NCBI RefSeq assembly: GCF_020595095.1
Contig: NZ_JAJDOP010000003.1
Location: 124,001 to 188,000, forward strand
Direction: 5' to 3'
DNA: 64,000 nt
From: Microvirga rosea
GTDB taxonomy: Bacteria > Pseudomonadota > Alphaproteobacteria > Rhizobiales > Beijerinckiaceae
A program made the translations under genes and the position numbers. The notes beneath the pieces are model-generated. The model was not told where the DNA came from. It saw only the letters and a program-made list of their open reading frames with translations, and did no database searches. Positions 54,166-64,000 of this stretch are shown here, piece after piece. Every line of letters begins with the position of its first letter. Position 1 is the stretch's first letter.

Positions 54166-55575
54166 TCAGCAGGAGTAGTACATCTGGAACTCGATCGGAT
54201 GCGGGGTCATCTCGAAACGGGCGACCTCGGTCATTTTCAGCTCGATATAGCTGTCGATGAAGTCGTCGTTGAAGACGCCGCCGGCCTTCAGGAAGCCGCG
54301 GTCCTTGTCGAGGCTGGCGAGAGCTTCGCGCAGCGAGCCGCATACGGTCGGGATCTTCTTCAGCTCGCGCGGGGGAAGATCATACAGGTCCTTGTCCATG
54401 GCCGCGCCAGGATCGATCTTGTTCTGGATGCCGTCGAGACCGGCCATGAGCAGGGCTGCGAAAGCGAGATAGGGATTCGCCGTCGGATCGGGGAAGCGAA
54501 CCTCGACGCGCTTGGCCTTCGGCGACGTCGTCCACGGAATACGGCAGGAGGCGGAGCGGTTGCGGGCCGAGTAGGCAAGCAGAACCGGAGCCTCATAGCC
54601 CGGAACGAGGCGCTTGTAGGAGTTGGTCGACGGATTCGTGAACGCATTCAGCGCCTTGGCATGCTTGATGATGCCGCCGATGTACCACAGGCATTCCTGG
54701 CTGAGGTCGGCATACTTGTTGCCGGCGAACATGGGCTTGCCGCCCTTCCAGATGGACTGGTGCACGTGCATGCCCGAGCCGTTGTCGCCATAGACCGGCT
54801 TCGGCATGAAGGTCGCGGTCTTGCCGTAGGACTGGGCGACGTTGTGGATGCAGTACTTGTAGATCTGCATCTCGTCGGCGGTGCGCACGAGGGTGTTGAA
54901 CTTCGTGCCGAGCTCATGCTGGGCCGAGGCCACCTCGTGGTGGTGCTTCTCGACCGTCACGCCCATGGCGGCCATGGCGGCGAGCATTTCGCCACGCATG
55001 TCCTGGGCGGAATCGAGCGGCGGGACCGGGAAGTAGCCGGCCTTGGTCTGGATGCGGTGTCCGAGGTTGCCGCCTTCGTAATCCGTGTCGCCGTTCGTCG
55101 GCAGCTCGGAAGCGTCGAGCTTGAAGCCGGTGTTATAAGGATCGGCGGTGAACTTCACGTCGTCGAACACGAAGAACTCGGCCTCGGGACCCACATACAC
55201 CGTGTCGCCGATGCCGGTCGACTTGAGGAAGGCTTCCGCCTTCTTGGCGATGCCGCGGGGGTCGCGGTTGTAGGGCTCGCCGGTGGCGGGCTCGAGGATG
55301 TCGCAGACGATGGAGAGGGTCGCGGCGGAGAAGAAGGGATCGATCTGCGCGGTGCTCGGATCGGGCATGAGGGTCATGTCCGACTCGTTGATCGCCTTCC
55401 AGCCCGCGATGGACGAACCGTCGAACATCACGCCGTCCGCGAAGACCTCTTCGTCGATCATGGACTGGTCGAAGGTCACGTGCTGCCACTTGCCGCGCGG
55501 GTCCGTGAAACGGAAGTCGACATACTTGATGTCGTTGTCTTTGATCGCCTTCAGCACATCCTTGGCGGTCTGCAT
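54166..55575 (-). CDS. glnA: Glutamine synthetase, type I
   Basis: Joins ammonia to glutamate using ATP; the main ammonium assimilation enzyme, cytosolic dodecamer. The 469 residues match GSI-beta. Family blocks are [18 protein letters not shown] (part), [31 protein letters not shown] and [18 protein letters not shown]. The adenylylation Tyr398 is in [10 protein letters not shown], so activity is likely regulated by GlnE. It follows glnB, with a 67-bp gap, in the usual rhizobial glnBA order. Confidence 0.98.
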   Translation of the reverse strand: MQTAKDVLKAIKDNDIKYVDFRFTDPRGKWQHVTFDQSMIDEEVFADGVMFDGSSIAGWKAINESDMTLMPDPSTAQIDPFFSAATLSIVCDILEPATGEPYNRDPRGIAKKAEAFLKSTGIGDTVYVGPEAEFFVFDDVKFTADPYNTGFKLDASELPTNGDTDYEGGNLGHRIQTKAGYFPVPPLDSAQDMRGEMLAAMAAMGVTVEKHHHEVASAQHELGTKFNTLVRTADEMQIYKYCIHNVAQSYGKTATFMPKPVYGDNGSGMHVHQSIWKGGKPMFAGNKYADLSQECLWYIGGIIKHAKALNAFTNPSTNSYKRLVPGYEAPVLLAYSARNRSASCRIPWTTSPKAKRVEVRFPDPTANPYLAFAALLMAGLDGIQNKIDPGAAMDKDLYDLPPRELKKIPTVCGSLREALASLDKDRGFLKAGGVFNDDFIDSYIELKMTEVARFEMTPHPIEFQMYYSC

Positions 55576-55642
55576 GATGGTCTCGTCCTCTTTACCCTTG
55601 ATGGTTGTTCACGGCGCCCGGCCGTGGCTTTGCAAAGCGAGT

Positions 55643-56095
<453 letters not shown>

Positions 56096-56158
56096 TTAAA
56101 CTTTGTGCAAGTGCCGCAATGGTGGTCTTCCCGATCAAAGCTGAGCAGTTTTTCCGCC

Positions 56159-57670
56159 ATGTCCCGTCTTGAGCTTCTCCCAACCGCCCAGCAGATGCGG
56201 GATGCCGATGCGGCAGTCATCGCAGCCGGAACCCCAGGGCTGACATTGATGGTCCGCGCCGGAGAGGCCGTGGCGGAAGCTGTCCGGCGCATGGCTCTCC
56301 CCGGCTCACGGATTCTCGTCGTTGCTGGTCCGGGGAACAACGGCGGCGACGGCTTCATCGCAGGACGGCTGCTGGCGGAGCGCGGACATCGGGTCACTCT
56401 TGCGCTCCTGGGCCGGCGCGAAAGTCTCAAGGGAGACGCGGCCCTCGCCGCCGAGATGTGGAAAGGCGATGTCGATTCCATCCAAGGAGCCCCTTTCGAG
56501 GCCGCCGATGTCATCGTGGACGCGCTTTTTGGGACGGGGCTCGTGCGTGTGCTGGACGGTGACGCCCGTCTTGCGGTTGAACGCATCAACGCTTCCGGGC
56601 GACCGGTGCTCGCCGTGGATCTGCCGTCCGGAATCGACAGCGATTCGGGGGAGGTCAGGGGAGCGGCCGTCCTGGCGGATCGCACCGTCACGTTCGCGGC
56701 CCGAAAGCCAGGTCATCTCCTGATGCCGGGGCGTCGCTTCTGTGGCGCCGTGGAGGTGGCGGATATCGGGATCGATCCCCAAGCCTATCCCCAAGCAGAT
56801 CGCCAAGTGCCTGGGCGAAATCCTATCGTGACGTTCGCCAACCATCCGGTTCTATGGCGTGGGGCACTGCCGCGGCCGGACCTCGGTTGGCACAAGTATG
56901 AAAGGGGCCATACGCTGGTCGCCTCCGGGGGCGCCACCCGAACGGGGGCGGCTCGCCTGGCAGCCGGAGCGGCCCTGCGGATCGGGTCCGGCCTTGTGAC
57001 GATCGCCTCGCCCCCGGAGGCTCTGGGCATCAATGCGGCTCATCTGACCGCCGTGATGCTGCGAGGATGCGATGGGCCGGAAGGGCTTTATGAGATTCTG
57101 AAGGATCCGCGCTTCAATGCCCTGGTGCTGGGGCCGGCGCTCGGCGTTCATGCCGCCACGCGCGCCATGGTCGCCGTCGCGATGCAGGCCCGCAGAAATC
57201 TCGTTCTGGATGCCGACGCCCTGACGTCGTTCGAAGGTCTCGCGTCGGAGTGGCATCAAGCGTTCCATGGGTTTCCCGCCGTCATCACTCCCCATGACGG
57301 AGAGTTCAGCCGTTTGTTTAAAGGGCACCCCGATATCCTTGATCCGCCTTCGAAAATCGAGCGGGCCAAGCGCGCCGCGGGCTACACGGGCGCGATCGTC
57401 GTTCTAAAAGGGGTCGACACGGTGATCGCCGCTCCCGACGGGCGCGCCGCGATCAACGAGAACGGTACGCCCTATCTGGCGACAGCCGGATCCGGCGATA
57501 CGCTGTGCGGCCTCATCGCGGGCTTGATGGCGCAGCACGTCCCAGCCTTCGAGGCGGCCTGCGCCGGGGTGTGGATCCATGCCGCTGCGGGGGCGAGCTT
57601 CGGCCCCGGACTGATCTCGGAGGACTTGGCCGAGCTGATCCCCGCCGTGTTGCGCGACCTGCTCAGCTGA
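56159..57670 (+). CDS. nnr: Bifunctional NAD(P)HX epimerase/dehydratase
   Basis: Repairs hydrated NADH and NADPH. The 503 residues have an N-terminal YjeF_N epimerase (about 10-215) with VVAGPGNNGGDGFIAGR and DLPSGIDSDSGEV, then a C-terminal ribokinase-like dehydratase (about 225-500) with HKYERGHTLVASGG, PHDGEFSRLF and ATAGSGDTLCGLIAGLM, which holds the catalytic Asp. The fused form is common in proteobacteria. ATG 56159 is the family start; the upstream frame is excluded. It ends with an 8-bp overlap over the last bases of the convergent multicopper-oxidase-like gene. Confidence 0.95.
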   Translation: MSRLELLPTAQQMRDADAAVIAAGTPGLTLMVRAGEAVAEAVRRMALPGSRILVVAGPGNNGGDGFIAGRLLAERGHRVTLALLGRRESLKGDAALAAEMWKGDVDSIQGAPFEAADVIVDALFGTGLVRVLDGDARLAVERINASGRPVLAVDLPSGIDSDSGEVRGAAVLADRTVTFAARKPGHLLMPGRRFCGAVEVADIGIDPQAYPQADRQVPGRNPIVTFANHPVLWRGALPRPDLGWHKYERGHTLVASGGATRTGAARLAAGAALRIGSGLVTIASPPEALGINAAHLTAVMLRGCDGPEGLYEILKDPRFNALVLGPALGVHAATRAMVAVAMQARRNLVLDADALTSFEGLASEWHQAFHGFPAVITPHDGEFSRLFKGHPDILDPPSKIERAKRAAGYTGAIVVLKGVDTVIAAPDGRAAINENGTPYLATAGSGDTLCGLIAGLMAQHVPAFEAACAGVWIHAAAGASFGPGLISEDLAELIPAVLRDLLS

Positions 57671-59024
57671 CTTCGATCCAAGTCCACAGGCCGGAATCGA
57701 ACCGCTCCATCACGGTCGAGGCCAGGAGCCATTTGCCGGGGTTGTCGGCGATGAAGGCAATCCGGCTCGTTTTGTTTTCAGGCACTTGGATGGTGTCGAG
57801 AAAATAAGGCTGCCAGCCGTCGTCCAAGGCATGAAGGAGACGGAAAACGTGCCCGTGCAGGTGGAGGGGCTGGGCGACCGGCGTCTTGTTGATCAGGGTC
57901 AGCACGACCGGCGAGCCCCGCTTAACCTTGAGGACCGGCGCGTTCGCGTCTCCGGCCACGCCGTTGATCGTCCAGCCCGACACGGTTTTGTCGCCCGTGG
58001 TTTGAATCACCAGATCCTTTCGGACGGCCTTTTCCAGAGCAATGGCCTTCGGGAGCTTGTCATTGGGCGCGAGAGACGCGATCGGCGGAGGTTCCGTCTT
58101 CCCATTCCCGGCGGTGTGGAATTCGACCAACGGAATGCCATCGCCCAAAGCGGCAACAACGGCCGAGCGCGCATCCGCCTCAACGGGAAGGTCGACGAGC
58201 AGGTCGTAGCGGCTGCCAGGAGCGATGGGTAGAGAGGATCTGAGGGGCTCGAAGGTATCCGTCGGCTGCCCGTCAACGGCGATCACCGTCGCCCTGAGAT
58301 TGTCGAATCGCAAGCGCATGGCCCGTGCATTGCAGGCATTGGCGAGGCGCAGGCGTAAGCGGCTGCCGGGCCGAAGGCTGAGTTTCTGCGGCACGGCGTC
58401 GCCATTCACCGTCAGGAAATTGCCGAGGCGGCCGGCCGGATTGTCGTCGGCGGACTTGGAAAAGGGCGCGAGCCGTCCGTCATCCCCGAGCCGCCAGTCA
58501 TCGATCAGGATGGGCAGGTCGAGGTCGACGGGAGGCGGGTTGGCTTCTTCGACGATGAGCAGGGCGGAGAGCCCCCGCTCCAAAGGCTCCGCGCTGCCGC
58601 CAGGAATGCTCGGGCGTATCAGAAAGGTGCCGGGCGCCGGGGGTGGCTCGCGGTACGTGAAGGTGCCGCCCTGGGGGACGGGGGCCTGCGTGACGCGGGC
58701 GACGCCGTCATGGGCGTTGGCGCCACGCAATCCTTGGATATGAAGGCTCAAGGGCAGGGAGGTCTCATTCCGGAAGGTGAATTCGAGAGGGGCGCCGGCC
58801 CTGAGGCGGAACGCCGGGCCAAGGCGCTCACCCAACGTCAGGACTTCCGTCTCCTGGGCCGCATCGGCGCGGAGCCGCTTGAGTGATGGCCGGGCGGTCA
58901 GCTCGGCGGGAAGGTCCTGGATCAGGCCGCCCCCATCCCCGCTCTTCGGTTGGGTCCAACCCGGCCGGGGGAAGCCCAAGAGAGCCGTGGCGAGGCCGGC
59001 AGTGGCGGCGCGGCGCGTGATCAT
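57663..59024 (-). CDS. Multicopper-oxidase-fold protein, copper sites degenerate
   Basis: A 453-residue three-cupredoxin protein. The N-terminus MITRRAATAGLATALLG resembles a twin-arginine or Sec signal, so it is likely periplasmic. Domain 1 has LHIQGLRGAN in place of HWHG-type ligands. Domain 3 keeps part of the HLHGHVF motif (QPLHLHGHVF). The C-terminal HCHxxxH motif that should hold the type 1 Cys and two type 3 ligands is absent; WLLASTVMERFDSGLWTW stands in its place. It therefore lacks a working type 1 copper and is more like FtsP/SufI than CueO. ATG 59024 is chosen because the residues upstream are not signal-like. Function unknown. Confidence 0.82.
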   Translation of the reverse strand: MITRRAATAGLATALLGFPRPGWTQPKSGDGGGLIQDLPAELTARPSLKRLRADAAQETEVLTLGERLGPAFRLRAGAPLEFTFRNETSLPLSLHIQGLRGANAHDGVARVTQAPVPQGGTFTYREPPPAPGTFLIRPSIPGGSAEPLERGLSALLIVEEANPPPVDLDLPILIDDWRLGDDGRLAPFSKSADDNPAGRLGNFLTVNGDAVPQKLSLRPGSRLRLRLANACNARAMRLRFDNLRATVIAVDGQPTDTFEPLRSSLPIAPGSRYDLLVDLPVEADARSAVVAALGDGIPLVEFHTAGNGKTEPPPIASLAPNDKLPKAIALEKAVRKDLVIQTTGDKTVSGWTINGVAGDANAPVLKVKRGSPVVLTLINKTPVAQPLHLHGHVFRLLHALDDGWQPYFLDTIQVPENKTSRIAFIADNPGKWLLASTVMERFDSGLWTWIEVS

Positions 59025-59139
59025 AGGGAAGCAGCCTCTTGTGACGGGCAGGATGGAACGACGTACAGGCTTGAACGCAAACGGCCAAGTTTTGTTGCTT
59101 TTCAAGCCGGAAGCACGCTGTCGCCGTACACGAACTTTT

Positions 59140-59170
59140 TTGATGCACCCTTTTGCAACCATGCTATAGA
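59140..59170 (+). promoter_or_regulatory. Putative promoter of tRNA-Leu
   Basis: TTGATG (59140-59145) and TATAGA (59165-59170), with 19 bases between them. CTATAG one base upstream gives 18-base spacing. Both hexamers are fair matches to the alphaproteobacterial consensus, about 40 bases before the tRNA. Confidence 0.45.
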
Positions 59171-59210
59171 GCCCCGTCCCGGACGAGGGGTGCATTGCGC
59201 CGCCTCCCGA

Positions 59211-59295
59211 GCGGGCGTGGCGGAATTGGTAGACGCACTGGATTTAGGTTCCAGCGGCGAAAGTCGTGGGGGTTCGAGTCCCTCCGCCCGCACCA
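59211..59295 (+). tRNA. tRNA-Leu (anticodon UAG)
   Basis: An 85-base tRNA with encoded CCA. The acceptor stem is GCGGGCG/CGCCCGC with discriminator A. The anticodon stem-loop is CTGGA-TTTAGGT-TCCAG, giving anticodon UAG, which reads CUA/CUG leucine codons. A long variable arm (GCGGCGAAAGTCGTG) marks it as class II, as leucine tRNAs are. The T arm GGTTCGAGTCC is intact. It lies directly upstream of tig. Confidence 0.97.
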
Positions 59296-59409
59296 ATCCC
59301 GTCAGGATTGGTTTCCGGACGGCTCCATCGGGCCGCGTCGACGGCGGCAGCCGCGGCGGCCGGGGCCTGGGACAAGGAATTTTTTCGAGTAAGCGAAGGC
59401 GATATAACC

Positions 59410-60819
59410 ATGCAGGTGACGGAAACTCTGTCCCAAGGCTTGAAACGGGAATTCAAGGTTGTTCTTCCGGCAACGGAGTTGGAACAGCGTCTGAACAATG
59501 AGCTGTCGACCCTTAAGGACCGGGTGAAAATCAACGGTTTCCGTCCGGGCAAGGTGCCGGTTGGGCATCTGCGCAGGGTCTATGGCCGTTCGGTGATGGC
59601 CGACGTGCTTCAGAACGCGGTCAACGAAGCGAACCGCAGGATCGTCGAGGACAATAGCCTCAAGCTCGCCCATGAGCCTCAGGTCCAGTTTCCGGAGAAC
59701 CAGGACGAGATCGAGAAGGCCATGGACGCCAAGGGCGACCTGGCTTTCACCGTCGCCCTCGAGGTGCTGCCCGTTTTCGAGCTCGCCGATCTGTCCGACG
59801 TCTCGGTCAAGAAGCCGGTCGCCGAAGTGACCGACGGCGAGATCAACGAATCGCTGGAGCGGATGGCCAAGCAGAACCTTACCTTCGAGGCGAAGGACGG
59901 CAAGGCGGAGCAGGGCGACCGGGTGCTTGTCGACTTCGTGGGCCGCATCGACGGCACGGAATTCGAAGGCGGCAAGGGCGAGGATATCCGGGTCGAGCTC
60001 GGCTCCAACACCTTCATTCCGGGCTTCGAGGACCAGCTTGTCGGCGTAAAGGCCGGCGACACGAAGCTCGTGAAGGTCACCTTCCCGACCAATTACCTGG
60101 CCGCCCACCTGGCCGGCAAGGATGCCGAGTTCGACGTGACGGTGAAGGCCGTCGAGGCTCCGGGCGAGCTGAAGATCGACGACGAGCTTGCCAAGGGTTT
60201 CGGCTTGGACTCGCTCGATGCCCTGAAGGACGCCATTCGTAGCGCTATCCAGCGTGATTTTGACGCCCAATCCCGTCGTAAGGTTAAGAAGGACCTGCTC
60301 GACGCTCTGGACGCGAAGTACTCGTTCGAGTTGCCCCCGAGCCTCGTGGAGCAGGAATTCGCGGCCGTTTGGGGTCAGGTCGAGGGCGATATGCGGTCCA
60401 ACAACCGCACCTTCGAGGACGAGGACACCACCGAGGAGCAGGCTCGGGCGGATTACCGGAAGATCGCCGAGCGTCGTGTTCGGCTCGGGTTGGTGCTTGC
60501 ACAGATCGGTGAGAAGACCGATATCAAGATCTCCGACGACGAGGTCACCCAGGCGCTCGTCGAGCGGGTTCGCCAGTATCCGGGCCAAGAGCAGCAGGTT
60601 TGGGATTTCTATCGTAAGAATCCGCAAGCTCTGGCCGAAATCCGGGCGCCGCTGTTCGAGGAAAAGGTCGTCGACCAGATCCTGTCTCAGGTGAAGGTCG
60701 TGGACGAAACCGTTTCCAAGGAAGCGCTTTTCGGTGACGACGAGGCTGAGGAAGGTGATTCCAAGGCCGAGTCGAAGCCGAAGGCCAAGGGCGCCAAGAA
60801 GTCCAGCAAGAGCGAGTAA
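59410..60819 (+). CDS. tig: Trigger factor (ribosome-bound chaperone)
   Basis: Cis/trans prolyl isomerase and chaperone that binds the ribosome exit tunnel. The 469 residues comprise the ribosome-binding domain with the GFRPGKVP signature (about 42-49), the FKBP-type PPIase domain (about 150-245; [19 protein letters not shown], partial) and the C-terminal chaperone arms. The tail is Lys/Ser-rich ([12 protein letters not shown]). ATG 59410 is the family start. First gene of tig-clpP-clpX-lon, which is the usual proteostasis block. Confidence 0.97.
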   Translation: MQVTETLSQGLKREFKVVLPATELEQRLNNELSTLKDRVKINGFRPGKVPVGHLRRVYGRSVMADVLQNAVNEANRRIVEDNSLKLAHEPQVQFPENQDEIEKAMDAKGDLAFTVALEVLPVFELADLSDVSVKKPVAEVTDGEINESLERMAKQNLTFEAKDGKAEQGDRVLVDFVGRIDGTEFEGGKGEDIRVELGSNTFIPGFEDQLVGVKAGDTKLVKVTFPTNYLAAHLAGKDAEFDVTVKAVEAPGELKIDDELAKGFGLDSLDALKDAIRSAIQRDFDAQSRRKVKKDLLDALDAKYSFELPPSLVEQEFAAVWGQVEGDMRSNNRTFEDEDTTEEQARADYRKIAERRVRLGLVLAQIGEKTDIKISDDEVTQALVERVRQYPGQEQQVWDFYRKNPQALAEIRAPLFEEKVVDQILSQVKVVDETVSKEALFGDDEAEEGDSKAESKPKAKGAKKSSKSE

Positions 60820-60896
60820 CGCTACCTCCAGCGTCTCGCCGCTTGCATCATCTAACGGCCGCGCGTCCGCGCGGCCGACTTTGGAGCAGTGAGACG

Positions 60897-61529
60897 ATGA
60901 GAGATCCGGTTGCGTTGTTTAACAACACGCTCGTGCCGATGGTGGTCGAGCAGTCGAATCGTGGTGAGCGCGCATTCGACATCTATTCGCGTCTCTTGCG
61001 CGAACGGATTATTTTCCTCACCGGTCCTGTCGAGGATTACTCGGCATCCCTGATTGTGGCTCAGCTTCTGTTCCTCGAGGCTGAGAATCCCAAGAAGGAA
61101 ATTTCCTTCTACATCAATTCGCCAGGCGGGGTCGTGACGTCCGGCCTGTCGATCTACGACACCATGCAGTTCATTCGCTGCCCCGTCTCCACCCTGTGCG
61201 TGGGGCAGGCGGCTTCGATGGGCTCCCTTCTCCTTGCGGCAGGCGAGGCCGGGCAGCGCTTTGCGTTGTCGAACGCCCGAATCATGGTTCACCAGCCTTC
61301 CGGCGGATACCAGGGCCAAGTCACCGACATCATGATTCACGCCCGCGAAAGCGAGGCTTTGAAGCGCCGGCTCAATGAAATCTACGTGAAGCATACGGGC
61401 CGCGACATCGCGGCTGTCGAGCAAGCGCTCGAACGTGATAACTTCCTGACAGCCGACGCCGCCCAGGAATTTGGTCTGATTGACCAGGTTCTCGCCAAGC
61501 GTCCCGAGCCCACGACGCCTCAGCCCTGA
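60897..61529 (+). CDS. clpP: ATP-dependent Clp protease proteolytic subunit
   Basis: A 210-residue serine protease forming tetradecameric barrels with ClpX or ClpA. The catalytic triad parts seen are Ser107 in GQAASMGS, His132 in [10 protein letters not shown], and the Asp in [26 protein letters not shown] and [12 protein letters not shown] are family blocks. The ATG at 60897 is preferred to the upstream frame. It is 77 bp after tig and 226 bp before clpX. Confidence 0.97.
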   Translation: MRDPVALFNNTLVPMVVEQSNRGERAFDIYSRLLRERIIFLTGPVEDYSASLIVAQLLFLEAENPKKEISFYINSPGGVVTSGLSIYDTMQFIRCPVSTLCVGQAASMGSLLLAAGEAGQRFALSNARIMVHQPSGGYQGQVTDIMIHARESEALKRRLNEIYVKHTGRDIAAVEQALERDNFLTADAAQEFGLIDQVLAKRPEPTTPQP

Positions 61530-61755
61530 TTCTGAATAGTTGGGGACAAGTTCAGGGGCAGTGCGTCTTTTTGGCGTCCTGCCCCGTTCCTATTGATCAG
61601 GTCCCCTTCGCGTGTTTGCATGCGGATTCGGGACGCGGGAAGAATAGGTGGCTCGAAATTTTTAAGTGCCGGAACCTTTCATTAGCTTCGGCGCTCCTAA
61701 ACTTAAGGATGCTGGGTCGGCATGGGCCGCTCCAGTGTCGATTGGAGATGTGATA

Positions 61756-63024
<1,269 letters not shown>

Positions 63025-63037
63025 GACCTATGTCTAT

Positions 63038-63076
63038 CGTGCCGGGGACTGTTCTTGAAACGTTGTCTCCGGCACG
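63038..63076 (+). other. Hairpin between clpX and lon
   Basis: A 12-bp stem with one G-U pair and a 15-base loop. The space to lon (63025-63235) has no gene and no obvious RpoH promoter. Confidence 0.4.
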
Positions 63077-63235
63077 CCAAATTACCTCTTGCGTGATGAC
63101 CGTCCGCTCATTGTCCCGAGGGATGGCGCCACGTACCGGACGCAGCCAATCACAAAAGCTTGAGCGTTTCGGTTACCCGTCCCTGAGCTCGCTCATCCGA
63201 GGGGTTCTCCGGACGTTTCGAAAGGATGTCGTCTT

Positions 63236-64000
63236 ATGACACAAGCAAAGCCACGTCAGCCTGTCGTTCCAGGCTCGACCGGAACCTACGCGGTTCTGCC
63301 TCTGCGCGACATCGTCGTTTTCCCGCACATGATCGTGCCGCTCTTCGTCGGCCGCGAGAAATCGATCCGCGCGCTCGAGGAAGTGGTCAAGGGGGACCGC
63401 CACATTCTTCTGGCTACCCAGATCGATGCGACGGATGACGATCCGGCAACGGATGCGATCTATAAGGTCGGAACCCTGGCCAACGTGCTGCAGCTTCTCA
63501 AGCTGCCCGACGGCACCGTAAAGGTGCTCGTGGAAGGCGCGAGCCGCGCACAGGTGAAGGCCTACACGCGGACAGACGAATATTATGAAGCGGAAGCCGA
63601 AGTGCTCCCGGACTCGCTGGGTGACCAGATCGAGGCCGAAGCCCTGGCGCGCTCCGTCGTGTCCGAGTTCGAAAATTACGTAAAGCTGAACAAGAAGGTT
63701 TCTCCCGAGGTCGTCTCGGCAGTGACTCAGCTCGACGAGCCCTCAAAGCTTGCCGATACGATCGCCTCGCACCTTGCGATCAAGATCGCCGACAAGCAGG
63801 CGATCCTCGAAATCCCGACCGTTGCCCAGCGGCTCGAGAAGGTTCTCGGCCTGATGGAGAGCGAAATCTCCGTCCTCCAGGTCGAGAAGCGGATCCGTAC
63901 CCGCGTGAAGCGTCAGATGGAGAAGACGCAGCGCGAGTACTATCTCAACGAGCAGATGAAGGCGATCCAGAAGGAGCTCGGCGACGACGAAGGTCGCGAC
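63236..64000 (+). CDS. lon: ATP-dependent protease Lon (5' part, cut by window edge)
   Basis: The first 255 codons of Lon (usual length about 800). The N-terminal LonB domain is complete in outline: LPLRDIVVFPHMIVPLFVG, REKSIRALE, LATQIDATDDDPATDAIYKVG (in part), LPDGTVKVLVEG, and then the QVEKRIRTRVKRQMEKTQREYYLNEQMK (in parts) helical linker that precedes the AAA+ module. An AAAGGATG site lies before the ATG. The ATPase and serine-lysine dyad are beyond the window. Confidence 0.97.
   Translation, partial: MTQAKPRQPVVPGSTGTYAVLPLRDIVVFPHMIVPLFVGREKSIRALEEVVKGDRHILLATQIDATDDDPATDAIYKVGTLANVLQLLKLPDGTVKVLVEGASRAQVKAYTRTDEYYEAEAEVLPDSLGDQIEAEALARSVVSEFENYVKLNKKVSPEVVSAVTQLDEPSKLADTIASHLAIKIADKQAILEIPTVAQRLEKVLGLMESEISVLQVEKRIRTRVKRQMEKTQREYYLNEQMKAIQKELGDDEGRD

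Overview
The window looks like chromosomal DNA of an alphaproteobacterium of the order Hyphomicrobiales (Rhizobiales). A Methylobacteriaceae member of the Microvirga/Methylobacterium type fits best, but this is inferred from gene content and order, not from a search. Most of it is GC-rich. Conserved blocks include NDUFA12, DUF2155, aat, accC-accB, aroQ, a DsbA-like gene, rne, amidase, pbp1A, prfB, the suf operon, glnB-glnA, and tRNA-Leu, tig, clpP, clpX, lon. A perfect Irr-type iron control element in front of the suf operon also points to this order.

Left end (1-9.3 kb): a cut-off MFS transporter on the minus strand is followed by 1.7 kb without genes that holds a cluster of composite palindromic repeats. 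Next come a small unknown gene and an AT-richer island carrying one AIPR-like (abortive-infection family) gene closed by terminators. Then comes nrdJ (B12-dependent ribonucleotide reductase) on the minus strand with a probable NrdR operator pair, and about 0.6 kb of gene-free DNA.

9.3-24 kb: a secreted RTX beta-roll protein, the complex I accessory subunit NDUFA12, a small cysteine-rich protein, an aldo/keto reductase paired with a left-handed beta-helix protein, DUF2155, aat, a methyltransferase, accC-accB (fatty-acid synthesis), aroQ (shikimate pathway), a DsbA-family oxidoreductase, an aminotransferase, an alpha/beta hydrolase, and RNase E.

24-38 kb: cell-wall amidase, PBP1A, prfB with an intact programmed +1 frameshift site, a one-cysteine Bcp peroxiredoxin, a large AsmA/YhdP-like envelope protein, tyrS, a serralysin-like RTX metalloprotease, and a hydrolase. 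No type I secretion apparatus for the two RTX proteins lies in the window.

38-48 kb: the iron-sulfur assembly cluster iscS-like, sufB, sufC, sufD, sufS, sufT, and sufA. It is interrupted between sufT and sufA by two reverse-strand genes that overlap by 4 nt: a K+/H+ antiporter and an AAC(6')-like acetyltransferase.

48-64 kb: TfoX-like protein, FMN reductase, DEAD-box helicase, hydrolase, porin-like beta-barrel, small periplasmic protein, LysE exporter divergent from a YafY/WYL regulator, glnB-glnA, NAD(P)HX repair enzyme, a degenerate multicopper-oxidase fold, tRNA-Leu(UAG), then the proteostasis block tig-clpP-clpX-lon, with lon cut by the right edge. Most genes are housekeeping. The unusual material is the repeat cluster, the AIPR island, the RTX proteins and the cassette inside the suf cluster.
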